From an uncultured Gemmatimonadota bacterium (GTDB taxonomy: Bacteria; Gemmatimonadota; Gemmatimonadetes; Gemmatimonadales; GWC2-71-9): a stretch of DNA of 14,182 bases. Below are positions 6,954-14,160 of this stretch, one piece after another. Positions within the stretch are counted from its first letter, which is position 1, and each line of letters opens with the position of its first letter. The stretch is from NCBI GenBank assembly GCA_946479825.1, contig CAMLHU010000024.1, positions 1 to 14,182 on the forward strand. Reading direction: 5' to 3'. Below the pieces are notes generated by a model. The model was not told the DNA's origin, ran no database searches, and was given only the letters and a program-made list of their open reading frames with translations. A program made the translations under genes and the position numbers.

Positions 6954-6959
6954 AATGTA
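6954..6959 (-). promoter_or_regulatory. Predicted -10 element for the family 9 glycosyltransferase, leaderless
   Basis: TACATT on the minus strand is followed by six bases (GTCCCC) and the GTG start, which puts the predicted +1 on the start codon itself. A -35 is not evident. The element supports choosing the GTG at 6947 over longer in-frame openings. Confidence 0.45.
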
Positions 6960-6969
6960 TCCGCCGACC

Positions 6970-7026
6970 CGGGAACCGGGAACGGCCGGGGCGCGCCGGT
7001 TCACTGTTCCCCGTCCCCCTTTCCCG
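6970..7026. repeat. Opposed heptamer repeats in the divergent spacer
   Basis: Two perfect direct heptamers CGGGAAC (6970-6976 and 6977-6983) face three degenerate units in the opposite sense: GTTCCCC (7006-7012), GTCCCCC (7013-7019) and TTTCCCG (7020-7026). Separately, GAACCGG (6973-6979) and CCGGTTC (6996-7002) form a perfect 7-base inverted repeat with a 16-base loop. The tract lies between the start codons of the GT9 and PorX-like genes, so it could act as an operator or a stem-loop. Confidence 0.45.
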
Positions 7027-7027
7027 G

Positions 7028-7033
7028 TAGCTT
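7028..7033 (+). promoter_or_regulatory. Predicted -10 element for the porX-like operon, leaderless
   Basis: TAGCTT lies 8 bases before the ATG at 7042 (TAGCTTTCCATATTATG), so the predicted +1 is about 2 bases upstream of the start. No Shine-Dalgarno sequence is present and the -35 is unclear. The sequence TAGCTTTCCATA closely resembles TACCTTTCCATA before ruvB. Confidence 0.5.
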
Positions 7034-7041
7034 TCCATATT

Positions 7042-8613
7042 ATGGCGCGCCCCAAGAGCATCCTCTGGGTGGACGACGAGGCCGACAGCCTGACGTCGCA
7101 CGTGCTCTTCCTGGAACAGCAGGGGTTCTCGGTGGAGCGGGCGGCGCACGGCGACGACGCGCTCGTCCTGCTGCAGCGCCAGCCGTACGGGGTGGTGCTG
7201 CTCGACGAGCAGATGCCCGGGCGGCGTGGGCTCGAGCTCTTCCGCGAGATCCGGTCCATCGACCAGACGATGCCGGTGGTGATGGTGACCAAGAGCGAGG
7301 AGACCGAGACGCTCAAGGACGCCATCGGCGCCGAGATCTCCGACTACCTGATCAAGCCGGTCAACCCTCGCCAGATCCTCTCGGTGGTCACCCGGCTGCT
7401 CGAAGGCGACCGGATCCGCCAGCAGCGGCTGGCCCGCGACTTCGCGACCCGGTTCCGCGACCTCGAGGCGCGCCGCGGCGCCCGGCTCGGCTGGCGCGAA
7501 TGGATGGAGCTCACCGCCGAGCTGGCGCAGTGGGAGGTCCGGCTGGGCGAGGCGGAGGAGCGCGGGCTGCAGGACGCGCTCCGGACCCTGCAGGAGAGCC
7601 TCCGGCCCGACTTCGCGCGCTACGTGGCCGAGCACTACCCCGGCTGGCTCCGGAGCGACGCCGATCGGCCGCCGCTCTCGGTGGACGTGGGCGCGGAGTT
7701 CGTCCGCCCGGTCCTCGAGGCGCACGGGAAGGTGCTGTTCATCGTGCTCGACTGCCTCCGGCTCGACCAGTGGGAGGTGCTCCACCCGCTGATCGCCCGG
7801 TGGTTCGACATCGAGACGGCGCACTACTTCTCGATCCTCCCCACGGCGACGCCGTTCGCGCGGAACGCGATCTTCAGCGGGCTCCTGCCGGCGGAGGTGG
7901 CGGCCCGGCACCCGGACTGGTGGGGCGCGCCCGACGACGAGGCCAGCCTCAACGCGCACGAGGGCGAGCTCCTGACGGAGCAGCTCCGCGACCTGACCGG
8001 CCGCACGGTGCCGGTGCGGTACGAGAAGCTCTTCACCGCGGCCGACGGCGAGTCGCTCCTGCGCCGGCTGCCGGCGCACCTGGCGCAGGAAGGGGCGACG
8101 GCGCTCGTCTTCAACTTCATCGACCAGCTGACCCACGGGCGCACCGAGCACACCACGCTGCTCGAGGTGGCGCGCGACGCGGCGGCGATGCGCGGCCTCA
8201 CCCGCACCTGGTTCGAGCGCTCGGCGCTGCTCGAGGCCCTCAAGGAGGCCGAGCGGCGCGACGTGCCGGTGCTGCTCACCAGCGACCACGGCTCGATCCA
8301 CTGCCACACCCCGGCGACGGTCTTCGCCAAGCGCGACGCGACGGCGAACCTGCGCTTCAAGTTCGGCGACGACCTGCGCGCGGAGGACCCCGGCTCGGCC
8401 ATCACGGTGACCGATCCGGCGGCCTGGGGGCTCCCGGTGCGCGGGCCGAACGAGCGCCTCCTGCTCGCCACCGGCGACCGGTTCTTCGTCTATCCGACCA
8501 AGCTGCGCGAATATCAGGCGCGGTATCGCGGCGCCTTCCTGCACGGCGGCGTCACCCCCGAGGAGGTCATCCTGCCGATCGCCCTGCTCACGCCGAGGCG
8601 CCCCCGGTCGTGA
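7042..8613 (+). CDS. porX: PorX-like response regulator with PglZ (alkaline phosphatase-fold) hydrolase domain
   Basis: The 523-residue protein has a receiver domain (about 1-122) followed by a helical linker and a PglZ domain (about 200-520), the layout and length of PorX. Receiver residues are intact: acidic pocket D11/D12, phospho-acceptor D55 (LLDEQMPG), T83 and K105 (LIKP). In the PglZ part, D237 (VLDCLR), T268 or T270 (PTATPFARN, candidate nucleophile), D361, H365, D415 and H416 (TSDHG), and H501 (FLHGG) are candidate metal or catalytic residues. In Bacteroidota PorX partners the kinase PorY, controls type IX secretion and has Zn-dependent phosphodiesterase activity on oligonucleotides. 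No histidine kinase is in the window. It is the first gene of a five-gene run with an MsbA-like exporter and glycosyltransferases, so here it may regulate surface glycolipid production. Earlier in-frame codons lie in the promoter spacer and are rejected. Confidence 0.92.
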   Translation: MARPKSILWVDDEADSLTSHVLFLEQQGFSVERAAHGDDALVLLQRQPYGVVLLDEQMPGRRGLELFREIRSIDQTMPVVMVTKSEETETLKDAIGAEISDYLIKPVNPRQILSVVTRLLEGDRIRQQRLARDFATRFRDLEARRGARLGWREWMELTAELAQWEVRLGEAEERGLQDALRTLQESLRPDFARYVAEHYPGWLRSDADRPPLSVDVGAEFVRPVLEAHGKVLFIVLDCLRLDQWEVLHPLIARWFDIETAHYFSILPTATPFARNAIFSGLLPAEVAARHPDWWGAPDDEASLNAHEGELLTEQLRDLTGRTVPVRYEKLFTAADGESLLRRLPAHLAQEGATALVFNFIDQLTHGRTEHTTLLEVARDAAAMRGLTRTWFERSALLEALKEAERRDVPVLLTSDHGSIHCHTPATVFAKRDATANLRFKFGDDLRAEDPGSAITVTDPAAWGLPVRGPNERLLLATGDRFFVYPTKLREYQARYRGAFLHGGVTPEEVILPIALLTPRRPRS

Positions 8614-10439
8614 ATACCGGCACGCGGCTCTTCCGCGAGCTCGGGAACTACCGGCTCGCCTTCCTCACCGCCATCGGCTGCACCGTGCTCTCGTCGATCC
8701 TCGACGGGGCCACGGTCGTGATGCTGATCCCGCTGCTCAAGCACCTGTTCGGCAACGCCGGCGCGCTCTCGGCCGGCACCCAGCTCGAGACCTTCGCCGA
8801 CTGGGCCCTCCGGCCGGTGCTCCAGGGCACCACCGCCGACCAGGCGGTGGCGCGGATCGTCGGGCTGATGGTGGTGATCCTCCTGCTCAAGAACGTGGCC
8901 GGGTACGCCTCGAACCAGCTCGGCGTCGCGGTGCAGGAGGGGGTGGTGCGCGACTTCCGGTCGCGGCTCTTCCGCCACCTGATGACGCTCGACCTCGCGA
9001 TCTTCCAGCGCACCCGCTCGGGCCAGCTGATCCAGCGCGTCATCACCGACGTGGACCAGACCAAGAGCGTGATCAACGTCTCGCTGGTCAAGTTCTTCCA
9101 GAACCTGAGCGTCATCCTGGTGACGCTGGTGCTCCTCGCCGGCATCTCGTGGCGCCTCACCCTGCTTGCCGTCGGCGCGGCGCCGCTCCTGGTGCTCGGC
9201 CTCCGCGTGGTGCTGCGGCGCCTGCGCCGCCACGCCCGCGACCGCGCCGAGGAGTGGGGCGAGATCACGAGCTACGTCACCGAGCGGCTCGGGGCGATGA
9301 AGCTCATCCGGGCGTACCACGCCGGCACCCGCGAGGCCGACCGGTTCGAGGCGCTCGCCACCGACTACCGGCGCAAGGTCATCCGGACCAACCGGTACTC
9401 GTCGCTCACGAGCCCGATCAGCGAGATGTTCGGCGGCCTGGTGCTGATCGTGCTGCTCGTGGCCGGCACCCGGCCGTGGATGGCGGGGGGCCAGGGCGCG
9501 CTCTCGCCCGAGGCGCTCATCACGTTCCTGGTGGCGGCGCTCCGGATGATGTCGCCGATCAAGTCCATCGCGCAGTTCCCGGCCGACCTGGCCGTGGCGC
9601 TCGCCAGCGCCGACCGCGTCTTCCAGCTGCTCGACGCGCCGCCGGGGGAGCAGGACGCCCCCGGCGCGGCCACCGCGCAATTCGCGCGCGACATCGTGTT
9701 CGAGCACGTCACGTTCTCCTACGACGGCGAGCGCGACGTGCTGCACGACGTGTCGTTCACGCTGCCGCGCGGCCGCATCGTGGCGCTGGTCGGCCCGTCC
9801 GGGGCGGGGAAGACCACCCTGGTCGAGCTCCTCCCCCGCCTGCACGACCCGACCTCCGGCGCGGTGCGGATGGACGGCGTGCCGCTCGACCGGTTCACCC
9901 GCGCCTCCCTCCGCGGCCTCATCGGGATGGTGAGCCAGGAGACGGTGCTCCTCAACGACACGGTCCGGAACAACATCGCCTTCGGCCGGCCCGACGCCAC
10001 CGACGCCCAGGTCGAGGCCGCGGCCCGGGCCGCCAACGCGCACGAGTTCGTCGCCCGGCTCCCCCAGGGCTACGCCACGCTGCTCGGCGAGCGCGGCACC
10101 CGGCTGTCGGGCGGCCAGCGGCAGCGGATCTCGATCGCCCGCGCGCTGCTCCGCGACCCGCCGATCCTCCTGCTCGACGAGGCGACGAGCGCCCTCGACA
10201 CCGAGTCGGAGCGCCTGGTGCAGGAGGCGATCGACCGCCTGATGCAGGACCGGACGGTGCTGGTCATCGCCCACCGGCTCGCGACGGTGCGCCACGCCGA
10301 CCTCATCCTCGTCGTGAACGAGGGACGCGTGGCCGAGGCGGGGACCCACGACGAGCTGTACCGCCGGGGCGGGATGTACCGGCGCCTCTGCGACCTGCAG
10401 TTCCGCGACGAGCCGGTCGCGGCCCCGGCCGACCAGTGA
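8610..10439 (+). CDS. msbA: MsbA-like ABC exporter (lipid A / glycolipid flippase family), fused TMD-NBD
   Basis: The 609-residue half-transporter has an N-terminal six-helix membrane domain (about 15-340) and a C-terminal ATPase. Recognisable segments are the first helix (LAFLTAIGCTVLSSILDGA), FQRTRSGQLIQRVITDVDQT (132-151) with the coupling-helix logic of type IV exporters, and the RVFQL linker. The ATPase has Walker A GPSGAGKTT (395-403), Q-loop Q443, signature LSGGQRQR (499-506), Walker B ILLLDEATSALD (519-530) and switch H555. Homodimers of this family move lipid-linked substrates across the inner membrane; MsbA itself flips lipid A-core. The GTG start overlaps the porX-like stop as GTGA, so translation is coupled. 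Surrounding glycosyltransferases support an LPS or glycolipid substrate, but the sequence alone cannot exclude a drug or peptide exporter. The symbol is by family resemblance. Confidence 0.92.
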   Translation: MNTGTRLFRELGNYRLAFLTAIGCTVLSSILDGATVVMLIPLLKHLFGNAGALSAGTQLETFADWALRPVLQGTTADQAVARIVGLMVVILLLKNVAGYASNQLGVAVQEGVVRDFRSRLFRHLMTLDLAIFQRTRSGQLIQRVITDVDQTKSVINVSLVKFFQNLSVILVTLVLLAGISWRLTLLAVGAAPLLVLGLRVVLRRLRRHARDRAEEWGEITSYVTERLGAMKLIRAYHAGTREADRFEALATDYRRKVIRTNRYSSLTSPISEMFGGLVLIVLLVAGTRPWMAGGQGALSPEALITFLVAALRMMSPIKSIAQFPADLAVALASADRVFQLLDAPPGEQDAPGAATAQFARDIVFEHVTFSYDGERDVLHDVSFTLPRGRIVALVGPSGAGKTTLVELLPRLHDPTSGAVRMDGVPLDRFTRASLRGLIGMVSQETVLLNDTVRNNIAFGRPDATDAQVEAAARAANAHEFVARLPQGYATLLGERGTRLSGGQRQRISIARALLRDPPILLLDEATSALDTESERLVQEAIDRLMQDRTVLVIAHRLATVRHADLILVVNEGRVAEAGTHDELYRRGGMYRRLCDLQFRDEPVAAPADQ

Positions 10440-11413
10440 CCGGGCCGCAGCCGGTGTTCCCCGGCCGGAAGGTGCTTCTCGTCTCCAATTTCGACGGGGA
10501 GCGCCACGCGCACGCGCCCCTCCGCCGCCGGGCCCTCGAGCGCCTCGGCTGCGCGGTGGCGACGGTGGATTTCACCCCCGGCGGGTGGCTCCGCCGCCTC
10601 CGCGGCGACGGCCTGGCCGATCGCCTCGGCCGCGCGCTCGACGACCACCGCCCCGACCTGGTCCTGGCGCTCGGTCCCGTGATCCCCGATCCGGCGCTGG
10701 TCGCCGACCTGCGCACCCGGCACGAAGCGCCGTGGGTGCTCTGGTGGGGCGGGGAGGACGGCGTGGCGCCGCCGGCCGGCGCGAGCGACGCGTTCAGCCA
10801 GGTCTGGATGTCCGATTCCGATCTGACCGCGCGCACTCCCGGCGCCCGCTACCTCCCGCACGGCTGCGATCCGTCGGTCCACCGGCCGATGCGGTCGCGC
10901 GAGGAGTTCCGGGCCAACGTGGTCTTCGTCGGCGAGGCGACGCCTCGGCGGGAGGCGCTGCTCGGCGAGGTGGTGGAGTTCGGGCTCGCGGTCTGGGGTC
11001 CCGGCTGGCGGCGCACCCGGCTCCGCGACTACTGCCGCGGCGACGTGGTCTCGGTCGAGGACTACGTCCGCGCCTACGCCGGCGCCTCGGTGGCGCTCAA
11101 CTTCCACCGCGAGGGCCCCCGCGGAGAGGTCCCCTCCGGGGCCGGCTGCAACGCGCGGACCTTCGAGCTCGCGGCCATCGGCGTGGCGCAGGTGGTGGAC
11201 GAGCGGGCCGACCTGCCGCCCCTCTTCGTCGAGGGCGAGGAGGTCGCCGTGTTCGACGGCCCGGAGGCGCTGCGCGGGCTCGTGCGCGACCTGCTCCAGG
11301 ATCCCCCCGGCGCCGAGCGCCTGGCCCAGGCGGCGCGTCGGCGCGCGCTCGCCGAGCACACCTACGTGCACCGCCTGCACCTCCTCCTCGAGCAGGCCGA
11401 GGCCGACGCGTGA
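10436..11413 (+). CDS. CgeB-like glycosyltransferase (GT-B, family-1-type)
   Basis: The 325-residue protein resembles CgeB/DUF3880-type glycosyltransferases. The first half has KVLLVSNFDGERHAHAPL (12-29), the LVLALGPVIPDPALV strand-turn (75-89) and a WVLWWGGEDG segment (100-109), followed by YLPHGCDPSVHRP (139-151), the usual linker to the second domain. The C-terminal domain begins NVVFVGEATPRREALL (161-176) and has LNFHREGPRGEVPSGAGCNARTFELAA (221-247), with the family's N-x-R-x-F-E signature, and later FVEGEEVAVFDG (264-275). The start is a GTG overlapping the exporter stop as GTGA. A long open frame upstream in this frame is antisense-like noise within the exporter gene. It probably adds a sugar to a lipid-linked or surface glycan; donor and acceptor are unknown. 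Confidence 0.86.
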   Translation: MTGPQPVFPGRKVLLVSNFDGERHAHAPLRRRALERLGCAVATVDFTPGGWLRRLRGDGLADRLGRALDDHRPDLVLALGPVIPDPALVADLRTRHEAPWVLWWGGEDGVAPPAGASDAFSQVWMSDSDLTARTPGARYLPHGCDPSVHRPMRSREEFRANVVFVGEATPRREALLGEVVEFGLAVWGPGWRRTRLRDYCRGDVVSVEDYVRAYAGASVALNFHREGPRGEVPSGAGCNARTFELAAIGVAQVVDERADLPPLFVEGEEVAVFDGPEALRGLVRDLLQDPPGAERLAQAARRRALAEHTYVHRLHLLLEQAEADA

Positions 11414-12297
11414 GCGTGCCGGTGTCCGGGTTCACCTTCGTGCGGAACGCGGTGCTGCTCGACTTCCCGCTCGAGGCCAGCATCCGCTCGATCCTGCCGC
11501 TGTGCGACGAGGTGGTGGTCAACGTCGGGCGCTCCGACGACGACACGCTCGGCCTCGTCCGCGCGATCGCCGACCCCAGGATCCGGGTCGTCGAGAGCGA
11601 GTGGGACCTGAGCGTCGGCCGGCGGGTGCTCGCCGACCAGACCGATATCGCGCGGCGGGCGTGCCGGCACCGGTGGGGCGTCTACATCCAGGCCGACGAG
11701 GTGCTCCACGAGGACGGGCTCCCCGAGCTGCGCGCCGCGATCGCGGCGGCCGACGCCGACCCGCGCATCGAGGGGCTGGTGGTCCGCTATCGCCACTTCT
11801 ACGGCGGGTTCGACACCGAGCTCGTGGCCCGCTCGGCCTACCGGCGCGAGGTCCGCGTCATCCGGCTCGACCCCGAGATCGACGTGCACTCGTATCACGA
11901 CGCCCAGGGCTTCCGCGCCGGCCCCGACGACCGGCGGGTCCGCGCCCGGCTCACCGGCGCGCAGATGTTCCACTATGGCTGGGCCCGGCCGGCCGCCGCG
12001 CTGGCGCGGAAGAAGCTCGAGGACGAGCGCGTGTACGCCTGGAGCGACGAGGAGAAGCGCTACTGGGAGTCGCGCGGGGAACTGCTCCCCTGGGTGCGCG
12101 GGCTCCGGCCCTTCACCGGCCGGCACCCCGCCGTCGCCGCCGACTGGCTGGCCGCGCGCCGCACCTCGGCGGCCGGTCGGGTCGGCCCCCGGCGCCCGCT
12201 GCGGACGCTGCGCGAACGCCGCCACGCGGCCCTGGACGTGATCGAACGCTGGACCGGCTTCCGCCCCTTCGAGTTCCGGAACTACACGCTCGTATGA
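11410..12297 (+). CDS. GT2-like (GT-A fold) glycosyltransferase, distant
   Basis: The 295-residue protein starts at a GTG overlapping the previous stop as GTGA and opens with VSGFTFVRNAVLLDFPLEASIRSILPLCDE, a GT-A nucleotide-binding strand-helix-strand typical of family 2. VVVNVGRSDDDTLGLVRAI (35-53) and the acidic metal-binding-like QADE (94-97, from VYIQADEVLHEDG) follow. The second half has RYRHFYGGFD (126-135), EVRVIRLDPEIDVHSYHD (147-164) and the AQMFHYGWARP segment (184-194). It ends in a basic tail. Similarity to well-known GT2 enzymes is recognisable but looser than for the next gene, and no substrate can be assigned. Tight coupling to the porX-like/exporter run puts it in the same glycoconjugate pathway. 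Confidence 0.8.
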   Translation: MSVPVSGFTFVRNAVLLDFPLEASIRSILPLCDEVVVNVGRSDDDTLGLVRAIADPRIRVVESEWDLSVGRRVLADQTDIARRACRHRWGVYIQADEVLHEDGLPELRAAIAAADADPRIEGLVVRYRHFYGGFDTELVARSAYRREVRVIRLDPEIDVHSYHDAQGFRAGPDDRRVRARLTGAQMFHYGWARPAAALARKKLEDERVYAWSDEEKRYWESRGELLPWVRGLRPFTGRHPAVAADWLAARRTSAAGRVGPRRPLRTLRERRHAALDVIERWTGFRPFEFRNYTLV

Positions 12298-13073
12298 CCC
12301 GCGTGCCCGTCACCGTCGTGATCCCCACCCTCAACGAGGCGGGGCAGATCGCCGAGTGCGTCCGCCAGGCGGCCTGGGCCGACGAGGTGCTCGTCTCGGA
12401 CGCCGGTTCCGCCGACGCTACCGACGCGCACGCGGGCGAGGCGGGGGCGACGGTGCTCGAACACACCGGCCCCACCATCGCGGCGCAACGCAACGCGGCG
12501 ATCGCCGCCGCCCGGAACGGGTGGGTCTTCGCGCTCGACGCCGACGAGCGGTTCACCCCCGAGCTCGTCGAGGCGATCGGCGGCGCCGTGGCGGCGCCGG
12601 CGCACGGCGCCTACCGGGTCTGGCGGCGGAACTACTACCTGGGCTGGGAGCGGACGCGGGGATCGTGGGGACGGGACCGCGTGGTGCGGCTCTTCCCGAA
12701 GGAGCGGCGGTACGTGGAGCGGCGGGTGCACGAGGGGCTCGAACCGGTGCCCGACGTGGGCGACCTTACCGGCCGCCTGGTCCATCACCCCTATCGGGAC
12801 CTGGCGCACCACCTCGAGAAGATCGCGAAGTACGCGCGCTGGGGCGCCGAGGACCTGTACGACCGCGGCCGCCGGGCCCGGTGGAGCGACCTCATCTTCC
12901 GGCCGGCGTATCGGTTCGTGCGGGCGTGGATCCTGTCGGGGGACTGGGTGGAAGGGCGGCTCGGCCTGGTGAGTGCGACGCTCGACGCCTACAGCGTGTT
13001 CCTCAAGTACGCGTCGCTCTGGGCGCTCGAGGGCGAGCGCCGCGGGGTCACGGCTCCGGGAGCCGGGCGCTGA
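12294..13073 (+). CDS. WaaE/KdtX-like family 2 glycosyltransferase
   Basis: The 259-residue protein matches the short GT2 enzymes of LPS core synthesis (WaaE/KdtX type, a beta-1,4-glucosyltransferase in enterobacteria). It begins VPVTVVIPTLNEAGQIAECVRQ (4-25), followed by WADEVLVSDAGSADAT (28-43). AAQRNAAIAAARNGWVFALDADERFTPEL (63-91) contains the conserved QRN and the DxD metal site D82/D84. Later come HGAYRVWRRNYYLGWERTRGSWGRD, VRLFPKERRYVERRVHEGL (131-149) and HHPYRDLAHHLEKIAKYARW. It starts at an ATG overlapping the previous stop as ATGA and is the last gene of the run. Its last 26 bases overlap the end of the convergent patatin-like gene. The acceptor sugar is not known, and the enterobacterial substrate should not be assumed. 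Confidence 0.92.
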   Translation: MTRVPVTVVIPTLNEAGQIAECVRQAAWADEVLVSDAGSADATDAHAGEAGATVLEHTGPTIAAQRNAAIAAARNGWVFALDADERFTPELVEAIGGAVAAPAHGAYRVWRRNYYLGWERTRGSWGRDRVVRLFPKERRYVERRVHEGLEPVPDVGDLTGRLVHHPYRDLAHHLEKIAKYARWGAEDLYDRGRRARWSDLIFRPAYRFVRAWILSGDWVEGRLGLVSATLDAYSVFLKYASLWALEGERRGVTAPGAGR

Positions 13074-14103
13074 TGGCCCAGGTCGGGCAGTTGCGGACGT
13101 AGCCGCCGTCGAGCGGCGACCACTCCTGGCGCGGGACCAGCACGCGGGCGCGGCGGTCCCGGTCGAGCGCGAAGACGGCGGGCGCCGCCATCGCGCAGGC
13201 ACCGCACCCGGTGCAGCGGTCGCGGTCCACCGCCACTTCGACCGTATGCCGCGGGAAGATCCCGCTCGCGCCGGCCGGGAACCCCACCGGCAGCCGGTCG
13301 AACGCGTCGAGGGTGGCGCGATACCCCTCCTCGATGAGCTCGCGCGTGCGGTCGAAGGTGAACATCCCCACGTGCTCCACCCGGGGGTTCACCAGCAGCA
13401 GTGGCGGCGACTCCCACCCCCGCAGGCGCTCGATCAGCATCGTGTGCATCACGATCTCGAGCGACCGGATGTAGGTCGCGGCGAACCCGTCGGGGTCGCC
13501 CGACTCGCCCAGGCCGCTGGTGGTGCCGACGTGGATGGCGAGCACGGGGCCGGGACATTCGCTGGCCGCGATGCGCACGGGGAGGTTCTCGATGACCGCG
13601 CCGTCCACGCAGAGGCGCCCCTCGAGATCCCGCGGCGGGAAGATCCCCGGGAGCGCGCACGAGGCGAAGATGGCGTCGCGCACCCGCACGTCCTCGAGTC
13701 CCGGCAGGCCCCAGAGCACCTGGGCCCCGGAGCGCAGGTCGGTGGTGGCCACCACGAGCCGGCGCGACAGGTCGTGGAAGGTGATGTCGCCCACCAGCCG
13801 GCCGATGAGGTCGTCGAGGGGGTCGCTGCGATAGACCGCGGGAGAGCGCATCCGCTTGAGCGCCATGTCGGCGTGCGCCACCTGGAACACGTCCTTGCGA
13901 TGGACGCCGAGCGCGAAGGCCCGCATCTGCTCGGTGGTGAGGCCCGCGGCCCAGGCGCCGGCGATCAGCGACCCCATCGAGCAGCCGACCACCAGGTCCG
14001 GCGTCATCCCCAGCTCTTCGAGCGCCTGGAAGACGCCGATATGCGCCATTCCCTTGAGGCCGCCGCCGCCGAGCACCAGGGAGAACTTGCCGTCGAAGCG
14101 CAC
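13048..14103 (-). CDS. Patatin-like phospholipase with C-terminal ferredoxin-type Fe-S domain
   Basis: The 351-residue protein has a patatin domain (about 1-280) and a short Fe-S domain (about 285-346). Patatin hallmarks: oxyanion-hole GGGGLKGMAHIG (12-23), nucleophile elbow GCSMG (40-44) with S42, LPGIFPP (151-157), and the DGA triplet at 168-170 giving the catalytic Asp. These enzymes are lipid acyl hydrolases of RssA/YlbK type. The tail has C297, C300 and C303 (DRCTGCGACAM) and C339 in RNCPTWAI, the CxxCxxC...CP set of a ferredoxin binding one [4Fe-4S] or [3Fe-4S] cluster. The reading frame is continuous and the Ile-Phe-Pro linker at 282-284 suggests a true fusion. I cannot say what the cluster does; redox sensing or electron transfer to a lipid-modifying step are options. 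GTG 14103 is the family-like start. The gene overlaps the 3' end of the WaaE-like gene by 26 bases. Confidence 0.92.
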   Translation of the reverse strand: MRFDGKFSLVLGGGGLKGMAHIGVFQALEELGMTPDLVVGCSMGSLIAGAWAAGLTTEQMRAFALGVHRKDVFQVAHADMALKRMRSPAVYRSDPLDDLIGRLVGDITFHDLSRRLVVATTDLRSGAQVLWGLPGLEDVRVRDAIFASCALPGIFPPRDLEGRLCVDGAVIENLPVRIAASECPGPVLAIHVGTTSGLGESGDPDGFAATYIRSLEIVMHTMLIERLRGWESPPLLLVNPRVEHVGMFTFDRTRELIEEGYRATLDAFDRLPVGFPAGASGIFPRHTVEVAVDRDRCTGCGACAMAAPAVFALDRDRRARVLVPRQEWSPLDGGYVRNCPTWAISARLPEP

Positions 14104-14131
14104 CGCTTGTCCGCAGGGTGAAGTCAGAGGT

Positions 14132-14137
14132 AACGTA
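14132..14137 (-). promoter_or_regulatory. Possible -10 element for the patatin-ferredoxin gene
   Basis: TACGTT on the minus strand would start transcription about 20 bases before the GTG at 14103. TTTTCC lies 17 bases further upstream as a poor -35. Only a weak GGA precedes the GTG. This is a tentative call. Confidence 0.25.
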
Positions 14138-14160
14138 CCGCGGGCGGTGGTGGGGGAAAA

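Noticed and set aside
5554..8544. A 996-codon open frame on the minus strand running through the GT9 and porX-like region
   Set aside because: Only its last 128 codons look like a gene. The rest is antisense to the porX-like gene and out of frame with the glycosyltransferase, has Arg/Ala/Gly/Pro-rich noise typical of high-GC shadows, and has no domain.
5997..8609. Long plus-strand opening upstream of the exporter
   Set aside because: It is an open frame without recognisable domains that overlaps GT9 antisense and the porX-like gene out of frame. The real exporter begins at the GTG at 8610.
8514..10349. A 611-codon minus-strand frame opposite the exporter
   Set aside because: His/Arg/Glu-rich antisense shadow of a highly conserved ABC transporter; no motif and no ribosome-binding site.
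9149..10435. Open frame upstream of the CgeB-like gene inside the exporter gene
   Set aside because: Low-complexity Arg/Ala/Pro translation in a shifted frame of the exporter; the family N-terminus begins at 10436.
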